From Bacteroides sp. CAG:443 (lineage in GTDB: Bacteria; Bacteroidota; Bacteroidia; Bacteroidales; Bacteroidaceae): 64,000 nt of DNA. The notes under the pieces were generated by a model. That model did no database searches, was not told where the DNA came from, and saw only the letters and a program-made list of their open reading frames with translations. Position 1 is the first letter of the stretch, and each line of letters starts with the position of its first letter. Both the position numbers and the translations under genes were made by a program. Positions 34,634 through 43,210 of this stretch are shown piece after piece. Location: positions 1 through 64,000 of the forward strand of contig FR887808.1 in NCBI GenBank assembly GCA_000432735.1. The letters run 5' to 3'.

Positions 34634-35221
34634 ATGCAACATACTCCTGAAATAGCAATCGTAGAACAGAATACGCTGACAGCACTGGGCTTGCAGACAA
34701 TTCTGGAAGAACTTATCCCCGTAGCGACCATCCGCAGATTTTCGTCGTTCGCCAGACTGATAGACGATACGCCGGACATGTACAGTCATTATTTTGTTTC
34801 GGCACAGACGTACTTCGAACATACGTCGTTTTTTCTGGAACGCCGTCCGAAGACCATCGTGCTGGCAGCGGGCGAACAGCCTCTGCTGAACGGTGTCCCT
34901 ACCCTGAATGTCTGTCTGCCACAAGACAAACTGGTGGCTTCCATCATGCAGATGCGAAAACAAGGACACGAAGCGACACATCATCCGGTATCTCCGCAAG
35001 AAATGCAGCAGAGCCACGATCTGTCACCCCGTGAGATAGAGGTACTGGTACTCATTACCAAGGGGCTTATCAACAAGGAAATAGCCGACAAGCTGAACAT
35101 CAGTCTGACGACGGTCATCTCGCACCGCAAGAACATTACCGAGAAGCTCGGCATCAAGTCGGTTTCGGGGCTTGCCATCTATGCCGTAATGCACGGGTAT
35201 GTGGAAGCCGACCGGATATGA
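34634..35221 (+). CDS. LuxR-type regulator with degenerate receiver
   Basis: A 195-residue protein. The C-terminal 65 residues are a clear LuxR/NarL helix-turn-helix (LSPREIEVLVLITKGLINKEIADKLNISLTTVISHRKNITEKLGI). The N-terminal ~120 residues look like a response-regulator receiver by length and hydrophobic pattern, but the acidic pair after strand 1 is EQ (IAIVEQNTL) and no Asp is seen at the phosphorylation position (YFVSAQTYFEH). It is therefore probably not controlled by phosphorylation. No kinase gene lies beside it. Confidence 0.82.
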   Translation: MQHTPEIAIVEQNTLTALGLQTILEELIPVATIRRFSSFARLIDDTPDMYSHYFVSAQTYFEHTSFFLERRPKTIVLAAGEQPLLNGVPTLNVCLPQDKLVASIMQMRKQGHEATHHPVSPQEMQQSHDLSPREIEVLVLITKGLINKEIADKLNISLTTVISHRKNITEKLGIKSVSGLAIYAVMHGYVEADRI

Positions 35222-35396
35222 TACGACACCGGTATGTGCCTGCCCTGTTGATTGTACTAATCTATCGCCACTCTTGCATCGCAGGCTATCTTCTGGCATT
35301 ACCTTCCTAACGAATACAGACGGAAAGGTAGATTTATTAGACCGACAAGGGCTTGCCGGAGGAACTTATCTTGTTTTTCTTAACTATAAGGATTAA

Positions 35397-35427
35397 TTTC
35401 AAGTGAATGAAAAATTTCCTATATTTG
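35397..35427 (+). promoter_or_regulatory. Promoter before a broken small membrane gene
   Basis: TTTC (35397-35400), 19 bp, TATATTTG (35420-35427). It points at the short broken gene at 35496 and the intact small gene at 35640. Confidence 0.5.
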
Positions 35428-35495
35428 TATTCGTTGATACGAAGTTGATTACAAAATCAATTACTCTCCTATATTCACATTCAAATAAAGCATTT

Positions 35496-35611
35496 ATGAA
35501 AAAGTTTCTTTTATTTGTATTGGTCGGTGAGTGTTAGCTCAAGCAATATTAATTGTGTCTATCGCATTAATACAAGGGTATATAGGTTATAGAATGTACA
35601 GAACAAGATAA
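35496..35611 (+). pseudogene. Frameshifted small membrane peptide gene
   Basis: The ATG at 35496 opens MKKFLLFVLVGEC and stops at 35535. The overlapping frame from GTG 35531 continues as LAQAILIVSIALIQGYIGYRMYRTR to 35611. Joined by one frameshift they make a ~37-residue single-span peptide. The break may be a mutation, or the GTG may be a genuine start. No family recognised. The region 35222-35495 contains only a C-terminal-like scrap (GGTYLVFLNYKD in one frame) and the promoter. Confidence 0.35.
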
Positions 35612-35639
35612 TAAGCAAATCAATTTAATTATTCAATTT

Positions 35640-35837
35640 ATGAAAAACAACAAAATCATCGGTTGGACGATATTATGCCTGCATGCTGTCATCTTATTCC
35701 TCATTTTTCAGTTTGATGTTTTAGGGGAGTGGAGAAGCGGAAGTCTGACAATCAGTCTTTTCACCCTATACACGCTGGCAACTCCTTCGCTGGCGTGGTA
35801 TTTGATCAATAAAGAGGGAAAATCACATAATATGTAA
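35640..35837 (+). CDS. Small two-span membrane protein, unknown
   Basis: A 65-residue protein with two hydrophobic segments (about residues 7-24 and 36-56) joined by a short polar turn (GEWRSGS) and ending in a charged tail (NKEGKSHNM). No family recognised. It follows the broken small gene and may share its promoter. A short inverted repeat (ATGTAAG/CTTACAT, 35832-35851) covers its stop codon. Confidence 0.5.
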   Translation: MKNNKIIGWTILCLHAVILFLIFQFDVLGEWRSGSLTISLFTLYTLATPSLAWYLINKEGKSHNM

Positions 35838-36047
35838 GTAATAGCTTACATGATATATGTTCCAATAGAACAACTTGATTGAATCCAATAATTTTAAATA
35901 TAAAATGATTTCATACGAAAGTAATTTTTATCCTTATATGCAATAAATCAATGATGTTCTCAAACGAATAAAATAAGAGAAAAAAGGAAAAACAAAGTTG
36001 AAATAAATTAGAAAGAATTTAAAACTATTGAATACATAATATACAAT

Positions 36048-36099
36048 AAAAGCCCGTCGGTCATTCAGTGCCATTCACTTCATCACCGACGGGCTTTTT
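36048..36099. terminator. Bidirectional terminator
   Basis: AAAAGCCCGTCGGT (36048-36061) pairs with ACCGACGGGCTTTT (36085-36098), with AGTG/CACT pairing in the loop. The A and T flanks make it work in both directions: for the sulfatase on minus and the small genes on plus. The preceding 35838-36047 is AT-rich and empty. Confidence 0.88.
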
Positions 36100-36120
36100 C
36101 ATAGCTTATATTTCCCCATC

Positions 36121-37713
36121 TTATTTCTCAGCCGGAGCAGCCGCTTCTTTTGCCTGCTTCAGCTTCTGTTCGATAGGATCCTTATACTGAGTCTGGAGTT
36201 TCACCAGTTCAGCCTTCAGGTCTTCTGTAATCTTCTCATAACCCGGCTGACCGTAGATATTGTGCATTTCGGTCGGGTCTTCCTTCAAATCGTACAATTC
36301 CCATTCGTCGATGTCGTTGTAGAAATGAATGAGTTTGTAGCGGTCGGTACGTACGCCGTAGTGACGTTTTACCATGTGTTCTGCCGGGAATTCATAGAAG
36401 TGATAATACAGCGACTTACGCCAGTCGGCAGGCTTCTCACCTTTCAGCAGCGGAACCAGCGATACACCCTGAATATCTTCGGGGATAGGTGCTCCGGCAA
36501 GTTCGAGGAAGGTCGGGGCATAGTCGATGTTCTGTACCATCTGAGGAATTTCACCCTTCGCCTTGAAGTCTTTCGGCAGGTGCATGATCAGCGGGGTATG
36601 CATGGATTCCTCGTACATGAAACGCTTGTCGAACCAGCCATGTTCGCCCATGTAGAATCCCTGATCGGAGGTATAGACTACCAGCGTATTGTCGAGCATG
36701 CCCTTTTCCTTCAGGTAGTCGAGTACACGACCCACATTTTCGTCGAGCGACTTCACTACCTTGGCATAGTCGCGCATGTAGCGCTGGTACTTCCATTCGG
36801 CCAGTTCCTTACCCTGCGGATTCTTCTTGTAGAAGTCGTCGATAATCGGCTGGTAGAAGTCATCGTACACCTTACGGTCTTCCGGACTCAGGCGACCGAT
36901 GTAGCTTTCGTATCTTTCCTTCAGCGGAGAAGTCTTGTCGGCACGGTCCATCTTGTTGTCGTAAATCAGGTCCATGTTCTTCCAGATACTCATTTCCTGA
37001 GCAGCGGCAGCGGGACGACCTTCGTAGTCATCGTAGAAATTGTCGGGCAACGGGAAGGTCTTGTCCTCGTACAGCGGCAAATCCTCCAGTGCAGGCAGCC
37101 AGTTGCGGTGGATAGCCTTGTGATGGATAAACAGACAGAACGGCTTGTTCTTGTCGCGCTGGTTCTCCATCCAGTCGATACTCATATCCGTAATCAGGTT
37201 GGTGACATACCCCTCCTTGCGGATGGTATCGTTGTCCATCGTGATGAAGTCCGGATTATAATAATCACCCTGTTCGGGCAGGATTTCCCAATGGTCGAAT
37301 CCGGTAGGCAGGCTCACGAGGTGCCATTTTCCGATGATAGCCGTCTGATAACCTGCCTGCTGCAACAGCTTCGGCATGGTCTGCTGAGAACCGTCGAACA
37401 CACACGTAGTATTGTCGGTAAATCCGTTGGCATGGCTGTGCTTGCCGGTAAGCATACACGCACGGCTCGGTCCGCTCAGCGAGTTAGCCACAAAACTGTT
37501 GGTAAAGATTACACCATCGTTGGCGATACGGTCCAGATTAGGAGTTTCCACAAAGCGACTTCCATAGCAGCTCATCATCTGTGCCGTATGGTCGTCGGTC
37601 ATGATGTACACGATATTGTACTGTTTGGGAGCCTGTTTCTCACTGCCGCACGAAGCCAGTGAAGCCAGAGCTGCCATACCCGTCAACGGGTAAAGAAATG
37701 AAGATGTTTTCAT
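36121..37713 (-). CDS. Sulfatase (S1 family, Ser-type), lipoprotein
   Basis: A 530-residue protein with lipobox LASC (Cys22). The sulfatase signature is S-G-P-S-R at residues 80-84, so the formylglycine would be made from Ser80 by an anaerobic sulfatase-maturating enzyme. Other active-site elements: YIMTDDH (metal), KWHLVSLPTGFDHW, HHKAIHRNW, and YTSDQGFYMGEHGWFDKR. It resembles GlcNAc-6-O-sulfatase-like enzymes of Bacteroides; the exact substrate is inference, supported by the SusCD and GH20 genes next to it. It has its own promoter and terminator. Confidence 0.9.
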   Translation of the reverse strand: MKTSSFLYPLTGMAALASLASCGSEKQAPKQYNIVYIMTDDHTAQMMSCYGSRFVETPNLDRIANDGVIFTNSFVANSLSGPSRACMLTGKHSHANGFTDNTTCVFDGSQQTMPKLLQQAGYQTAIIGKWHLVSLPTGFDHWEILPEQGDYYNPDFITMDNDTIRKEGYVTNLITDMSIDWMENQRDKNKPFCLFIHHKAIHRNWLPALEDLPLYEDKTFPLPDNFYDDYEGRPAAAAQEMSIWKNMDLIYDNKMDRADKTSPLKERYESYIGRLSPEDRKVYDDFYQPIIDDFYKKNPQGKELAEWKYQRYMRDYAKVVKSLDENVGRVLDYLKEKGMLDNTLVVYTSDQGFYMGEHGWFDKRFMYEESMHTPLIMHLPKDFKAKGEIPQMVQNIDYAPTFLELAGAPIPEDIQGVSLVPLLKGEKPADWRKSLYYHFYEFPAEHMVKRHYGVRTDRYKLIHFYNDIDEWELYDLKEDPTEMHNIYGQPGYEKITEDLKAELVKLQTQYKDPIEQKLKQAKEAAAPAEK

Positions 37714-37753
37714 AAAATGAAATGAGGTAAGTGAAAAATTATACTACTTATTA

Positions 37754-37784
37754 CAAAGATACCAGCTTCGGGAGGATACCCAAA
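37754..37784 (-). promoter_or_regulatory. Promoter for the sulfatase gene
   Basis: Minus strand: -33 TTTG (plus 37781-37784), 19 bp, -7 TATCTTTG (plus 37754-37761). This is a full consensus match, about 40 bp before the start codon, and shows the sulfatase is transcribed separately from susCD. Confidence 0.75.
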
Positions 37785-37794
37785 GCCATCAAGC

Positions 37795-37838
37795 AAAAAA
37801 GTCCGAGGAAGTATGGAAAAAATTTCCCCGGACTTTTC
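37795..37838 (-). terminator. Terminator of the susCD operon
   Basis: AAAAGTCCG and CGGACTTTT (37797-37805, 37829-37837) form the stem, extended inside by GGAA/TTCC pairs; on the minus strand it is followed by six T. It lies about 100 bp after the susD stop and just upstream of the sulfatase promoter. Confidence 0.78.
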
Positions 37839-37935
37839 TATGATATTCCTGCCAATTTAAGGGCACGTTTTATTTTTTATCGGCTTGTTTCAGAAAGTTT
37901 CTGCCGATGTTTTTTAGACACTGGAACGATGAACC

Positions 37936-39753
37936 TTACCAGCCCGGATTCTGTTCCCACAAGCCGCCGGTCAAGTTACCCACCATTTCCTGACGGATAG
38001 GCAACAGGTAATCGCGGTTCACATTAAACTGCCAGCCGTTCGGATAGTTGGTATTGTTGAACGCTACGATATAACCGTCCTTCAACCAGATATTCGAACC
38101 TACGGTCATGATACCATTGAAATGTTCGCCCAGCGTACTGCCTGTATACAAGGCACCCGTCGGAGTCTTTCCGACAATCAGTTCATCGGCAGCAGCCCAG
38201 CGCAAGATATCTGTCAGACGGCAGTTCTCGAGGGCTTTCTCCACACGACGTTCACGGCGTACAGCCTGAATATACTTATCGAGGTTATGGAACGGATAAT
38301 CGGCATCGGTATTATACTCGCGGTCGAAATCCACACCCGGCATGTTCACGCGGTCGCGCAACGGCTGCAAGGCTTTCTTAATTTCACTGGCATTGCCTGC
38401 ACCGTCGAGTTCGGCCAATGCTTCTGCATAGTTCAGCAGGATATCGGCGTAACGTACCTGAATAGCCGGAGCCTGACTACGGTTGGCAGTGGTATAAGCA
38501 GCCGTATTCGTAGTGTTGAACTCTTCGTATTTCAAGACAGAATAACCGGTCGTATTCTGGTGGTAGTTGGTTGCATCCAGCGGCGGCCATGTATAAATTG
38601 TTCCGTCACTCTGAATCTGCTGTCCCGGCATGAAGACTGTCTGCGACAGACGCGGGTCACGCAGTTCGGGGCTCAGCTCGGCTCCGTACGTACGTTTAGC
38701 TTCCAGCTTGGCATCGCCGGTAAACGGCTTGCCGTCAATCGTCAGATAATCGTCCACCAGCGAAGCTGAAACACCAATCTGTCCACCTCCCTCACAAGCA
38801 TAGTATGTGACGTTGTGACCGATGCCGGCAGAAGCATTGTATTCCTTCCACCACAGTACCTCCTGATTGTCGCTCAGGTCGGTATCGATAAACATGTCAC
38901 GATAGTCGGTCAGCGGATTACCCGTTTTATGGATACTCCATACATTACGGTCGATCACCTCTTTGGCAGCTGTTACCGCCTGATTCAGCCAGTCCTTGAT
39001 TTTCTCATCAGGATTGGTCAGTGTCTTGTCGTAGAACGGGTCGTTCTCTGCACGGTGATATTTCTCCCACGTAGCGGCAAACAGAGCCACTTCACTCTTC
39101 AGGGCACGGGCTACATCGCGGTGTACACGACGGGTAGCATTGGTATTCTGTTCACTCAAGTTCGTGATGGCATCCTGCAGATCCTTCAAGATATAATCCA
39201 CAATTTCCGTACGTGTATTACGCGGACGCTTCATCAGTTCGGCATCCGGGTCCAACTGGTCTTCTACCCATGTCACACCTCCGTAATTCACGAGCAGGTG
39301 ATAGTAGTAAGCCGCACGGAAGTAATACGCCTCGCCCAGACACTGCTTGTAGTCGGTTCCCTTCTCTTCGCAGTTCTGGATATTCTGAAGCAAGAAGTTC
39401 ACGTTACGTATCGCCTTGTAATCACTCAACTCGGCAGCGTTACCCAGCGAAGTCTCGCCGGCCAGACGCGTATCGATTGCATTCGGATACAAGTTATCAC
39501 TGTTGGCATCGCCGAAAGCGATACCGTTGGTACTACTGCTGGACTGCGTCTTGATGGCAGTATTGTTGACCGTACCTCCACCCATCACAGGCACGCTGCC
39601 CTGATAGAACATATTCAGGTACATGTTGATTTCACTGGTTGTAGTGAAAGCACCTACCGTAGACATCTCCCCCTGAGGTTCCTGATTCATGTCGAAGCAG
39701 GAAGTTGTTCCCAGGCATAACACTGAAGCAATCAGTAAATGTATATTTTTCAT
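37936..39753 (-). CDS. SusD/RagB family glycan-binding lipoprotein
   Basis: A 605-residue protein with lipobox GTTSC (Cys19). It has the SusD pattern: N-terminal TPR-like helices (NVNFLLQNIQNCEEKGTDYKQCLGEAYYFRAAYYYHLLVNYGGV), APAIQVRYADILLNYAEALAEL, and the C-terminal RRERRVEKALENCRLTDILRW and LLPIRQEMV...NPGW. SusD proteins cap the SusC channel on the outside and bind glycan. It lies 16 bp after susC. Confidence 0.95.
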   Translation of the reverse strand: MKNIHLLIASVLCLGTTSCFDMNQEPQGEMSTVGAFTTTSEINMYLNMFYQGSVPVMGGGTVNNTAIKTQSSSSTNGIAFGDANSDNLYPNAIDTRLAGETSLGNAAELSDYKAIRNVNFLLQNIQNCEEKGTDYKQCLGEAYYFRAAYYYHLLVNYGGVTWVEDQLDPDAELMKRPRNTRTEIVDYILKDLQDAITNLSEQNTNATRRVHRDVARALKSEVALFAATWEKYHRAENDPFYDKTLTNPDEKIKDWLNQAVTAAKEVIDRNVWSIHKTGNPLTDYRDMFIDTDLSDNQEVLWWKEYNASAGIGHNVTYYACEGGGQIGVSASLVDDYLTIDGKPFTGDAKLEAKRTYGAELSPELRDPRLSQTVFMPGQQIQSDGTIYTWPPLDATNYHQNTTGYSVLKYEEFNTTNTAAYTTANRSQAPAIQVRYADILLNYAEALAELDGAGNASEIKKALQPLRDRVNMPGVDFDREYNTDADYPFHNLDKYIQAVRRERRVEKALENCRLTDILRWAAADELIVGKTPTGALYTGSTLGEHFNGIMTVGSNIWLKDGYIVAFNNTNYPNGWQFNVNRDYLLPIRQEMVGNLTGGLWEQNPGW

Positions 39754-39769
39754 AATTGTTTTCCCGTTT

Positions 39770-42700
39770 TTACATATTTAAAATAACGCCGACAGAGAAT
39801 ACTCTCGTCATCGGATAGTTCTTACCAGCCTGCTCAAGCGCATTACCGTAACTGTTCTGAGTAAACAGACCTTCCGGATCAAAGATGCTGCTCAGCTTGG
39901 TAAAGGTCAGCAAGTTTTCGCCTGAGAAGAATACCTGAGCCTTGGTGAGGTGAATCTTTTCAATCCATGCCTTCGGCAGGTCGTAGCTGATGGTCATGTT
40001 CTTCAGACGGCAATAAGCGGCACTCTGCATGTAACGGTCGGATTTCTGAGAAGTCTTCGCACGGAACTTGCCGACAGCCTGATTACCGGCAGTGTACGGA
40101 TTTGGATAGTAAGCATCCGGATTTTCCGGTGTCCAGTAGTCGAGGTGTTCCTTGAAGACAGTCACCTGTGCGTATGCACCCGAACCCCAGAAGTAAGAAG
40201 TGTTCATGGCAGGACACCAGTCGCGCTTGCCTACACCCTGGAACATCAGGCTCAGTGAAAGACCTTTCCACGAGATTGATCCGTTGATGGTGTACTGGTA
40301 ACGCGGAGTCGTATTACCGATGACAGTCATATCACCCATATCGCCTACGGTATTGGTACCGTTGTTGATCTTGTTATCTCCGTTCAGGTCGACATACTTC
40401 ACGTCACCCGGCATCCATTTCTGTCCGCTCAGGTAAGACAAATCGTAAGTAGAGTTGTACGCATCGGCTTCTTCCTGTGTCTGAATCAGACCAGAAGCAC
40501 GGTATCCCCAGATTTCACCCACTTTCTTTCCTTTGTACCAGTTGTTTGCCGGATCGGATCCGTCACCTTCGTAAGCGGTAACTTCGGAAGTAGCGTCGGA
40601 CAGCGAACCGCCGATAGAGTAATCGATATCCTTACCGATCTTTCCTCTCCACTGCAAGGTAAGTTCCCAACCACGGTTACGCATCTCGGCGTTGTTGGTT
40701 TCGGGAGCTACGGCACCAAAGAAATCAGCCAATGCAACCGAAGGACCTAACATATCACGTGTATCGCGCTGGAACACATCGAACGATCCGGTCAGGGCAT
40801 TACCGAAGAAACCGAAGTCGATACCGATATTCTTATGCTCCACCTTTTCCCAAGTAGTATTGGAGTCGACTACCGAACCCGGGCTCAGATAACCCTCTCT
40901 TCCGTTCTGGAAATACCAGTTACCGAGAGAAGTCGGGTCCATAGTAGAAGCGAATGTATAGTAAGCAGCACCTGTCTGGTTACCCAGCAGACCCCAAGAT
41001 ACACGCAACTTCAGGTTGGACAGTACATCCTGTGTCTTTTCCATGAACGATTCACGCATGATGTTCCATCCCAAAGATACTGACGGGAAGAAACCCCAGC
41101 GGTTTCCTTTGGCAAAGCGGGAAGAACCATCGTAACGTCCGTTTACTTCCACCAGATAACGTCCCATAAAGTCGTAATTGATACGTCCGAAATAACCGCG
41201 GGTAGCCCACGCGTAACGTGTATCTTTCACAGTACGGTCGCCGCTTGCCATTTCAAGGCTCGGGTTGCTGGTAGAAAGGATATCTGTTACTGAATCGTAC
41301 AGATACTTATATTTGTAATATTCTTCCTGATAACCCAGCATCACGGTAAAGTTATGCTTGTCGGCAAGAGAGAACGAATAGTTGGTATACAGGTTGACAG
41401 ACTGATACTGGTTGCTCATGTCGTAACGGGTATACGAGTTGCTTGCACCGTCGGCAATCTCTGCACGCGTACCGATATCGTACGAATCGCCCGAAGCATT
41501 CGGAATCTGCGGAAGCACCTTCAGTGCCCAGTAATCGCGTGTATTATAACGATAAGTATAGTCGAAGAAGATATGCCAATCCTTCAGCGGTTCCAGTTCC
41601 AGACCACCGGTCATGGTCAGGTTATTGTTTTCCGTATTGGTCTTTGTACCGCTCTGCAAGTAAGGAATCATAGACAGTTCGGTAAAGTAACCGTTCGGAT
41701 CGACAACGCTTACCGTCGGACGGAAACGAGCCAGTGAGTGATAGAATCCTTCGCTCAACGCACCTGTACCAAACGGAGTTTCATTATCCGAGTTCATGTA
41801 TTTGGTATTCACTTTCAGCTTCAGCCAGTCGGTTACCTTCGAAGTAACGTTGCTGCTGAAATTGAAACGCTTGTAACCGATGTCGGCATAGCGCAACAGA
41901 CCGTCTTCCTTGTACATACCACCCGAAATGTAGTACTGTGCCTTTTCGCCACCACCGCTCACACTGACGTTGTGGTTCTGCTTGAAAGCAACATCTTTAT
42001 AATGAAGATCGAAATAATCGGTATTACCCAGACCTTTGGCACTGTTTTCGAAAGCTGCCACCATCGACTGTCCGGGAGTCAGTTCTGCCCACGGATCGAG
42101 TCCAGTAGGATCGTTGATGTATTGCTGCAACTGTGCCAGTTTCTCGTCGCTGTACTGTTTCACCATGCCGGCATTTTCGCAAGCCTGATTGAAATAAGTG
42201 GCAAACTCGTACGCATTGGCCATATCCGGCAACGACATCGGAGAAGTCCAGCCCAACGTAGCCTGATAGCTGACGCGTGCCTTGCCTTCCTTACCTTTCT
42301 TGGTAGTAACCAGAATCACACCGTAAGCCGCACGCGCACCATAGATAGAAGATGCTGCTGCATCCTTCAGTACCGAGATATTCTCGATATCATTCGGATT
42401 GACATCGGCAAGATCCATTTCCACCCCATCGACCAGCACATAAGGAGCTGCATTACCCGACAGGTTTCCCTGACCACGCAACTGTAACGAAGAGGTTGCA
42501 CCCGGACGGCCGGCATTGGTATTGTCGATGTACAAGCCCGGCACCATACCCTGCAAGCTCTGGGTAGCATTTGCCAGAGGACGCTGTTCCAGCGTTTCAC
42601 CCTCTACCGTAGCCACAGAACCTGTCAGATTGACTTTCTTCTGCACACCGTAACCTACTACGACAACTTCATCCAAAACCTGATTGTCTTCCTTTAACGT

Positions 42701-43051
42701 GATGTTCAAGATTTTACCGGGAGTAACTTGAACCTCCTGTGTCTGATAACCCATGTAAGAAATTACGATAACAGCATTCTTTGCCACTTGTAATGTAAAG
42801 TTACCGTCAAGATCAGTAATGACACCGTTCGTGGAATTTCCTTTCTCTACCACTGACGCACCGATAACGGGAAAACCTGTTGCATCATATACGACACCTT
42901 TCGCTTCCACACTCTGTTGGATCGCTCCCATTGTGCCACTCTCTACCACCATTCCTTCAGCATTCACAATCTGTGGATAGCCTATCCAGGCAGCAACTCC
43001 AACAAGCGAAACCTGCTTGATGAAGTTTTTACTAAAAAAGAATAGATTCAT
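39770..43051 (-). CDS. SusC/RagA TonB-linked outer-membrane transporter
   Basis: The open frame begins at 43126, but that codon lies inside the -7 box. The Met at 43051 begins a proper signal (MNLFFFSKNFIKQVSLVGVAAW) and gives 1093 residues. Order: signal; carboxypeptidase-regulatory-like domain (GVVYDATGFPVIGASVVEKGNSTNGVITDLDGNFTLQV); plug with the SusC motif DEVVVVGYGVQKKVNLTGSV and LVDGVEMDLADVNPNDIENISVLKDAAASSIYGARAA; and a barrel ending FSVGVILNM. It imports oligosaccharides with its SusD partner. Confidence 0.95.
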   Translation of the reverse strand: MNLFFFSKNFIKQVSLVGVAAWIGYPQIVNAEGMVVESGTMGAIQQSVEAKGVVYDATGFPVIGASVVEKGNSTNGVITDLDGNFTLQVAKNAVIVISYMGYQTQEVQVTPGKILNITLKEDNQVLDEVVVVGYGVQKKVNLTGSVATVEGETLEQRPLANATQSLQGMVPGLYIDNTNAGRPGATSSLQLRGQGNLSGNAAPYVLVDGVEMDLADVNPNDIENISVLKDAAASSIYGARAAYGVILVTTKKGKEGKARVSYQATLGWTSPMSLPDMANAYEFATYFNQACENAGMVKQYSDEKLAQLQQYINDPTGLDPWAELTPGQSMVAAFENSAKGLGNTDYFDLHYKDVAFKQNHNVSVSGGGEKAQYYISGGMYKEDGLLRYADIGYKRFNFSSNVTSKVTDWLKLKVNTKYMNSDNETPFGTGALSEGFYHSLARFRPTVSVVDPNGYFTELSMIPYLQSGTKTNTENNNLTMTGGLELEPLKDWHIFFDYTYRYNTRDYWALKVLPQIPNASGDSYDIGTRAEIADGASNSYTRYDMSNQYQSVNLYTNYSFSLADKHNFTVMLGYQEEYYKYKYLYDSVTDILSTSNPSLEMASGDRTVKDTRYAWATRGYFGRINYDFMGRYLVEVNGRYDGSSRFAKGNRWGFFPSVSLGWNIMRESFMEKTQDVLSNLKLRVSWGLLGNQTGAAYYTFASTMDPTSLGNWYFQNGREGYLSPGSVVDSNTTWEKVEHKNIGIDFGFFGNALTGSFDVFQRDTRDMLGPSVALADFFGAVAPETNNAEMRNRGWELTLQWRGKIGKDIDYSIGGSLSDATSEVTAYEGDGSDPANNWYKGKKVGEIWGYRASGLIQTQEEADAYNSTYDLSYLSGQKWMPGDVKYVDLNGDNKINNGTNTVGDMGDMTVIGNTTPRYQYTINGSISWKGLSLSLMFQGVGKRDWCPAMNTSYFWGSGAYAQVTVFKEHLDYWTPENPDAYYPNPYTAGNQAVGKFRAKTSQKSDRYMQSAAYCRLKNMTISYDLPKAWIEKIHLTKAQVFFSGENLLTFTKLSSIFDPEGLFTQNSYGNALEQAGKNYPMTRVFSVGVILNM

Positions 43052-43123
43052 AAAAATATTATAATTATTAAGGTCATATTTATAAGTATTAGACTTATCT
43101 AAGCTAGATTTAAAATTTTTAGA

Positions 43124-43169
43124 CAAATATAGGAATTATTTTTTAAATGAAAAAAAAATATTACATTTG
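43124..43169. promoter_or_regulatory. Divergent promoters of susC and the GH20 gene
   Basis: Minus: TATATTTG (plus 43124-43131) for susC, 73 bp before its start at 43051. Plus: TACATTTG (43162-43169) for GH20, 41 bp before its start. Neither has a clear -33 box in the A/T-rich centre, so both may need an activator. The two boxes face away from each other within 46 bp. Confidence 0.65.
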
Positions 43170-43210
43170 TACAATAAAACATCAAAAAAGACAAACAAAG
43201 AAGTATTGCT

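Noticed and set aside
36262..37662. 466-codon open frame on the plus strand
   Set aside because: Antisense to the sulfatase; Val/His/Gln-rich product without family resemblance.
38122..39720. Two long plus-strand open frames opposite susD
   Set aside because: Both lie fully within susD and give no plausible protein; the susD frame has signal, lipobox and family motifs.
43052..43126. N-terminal extension of SusC
   Set aside because: The upstream start codon falls within the -7 promoter box, and the Met at 43051 gives a normal signal peptide.
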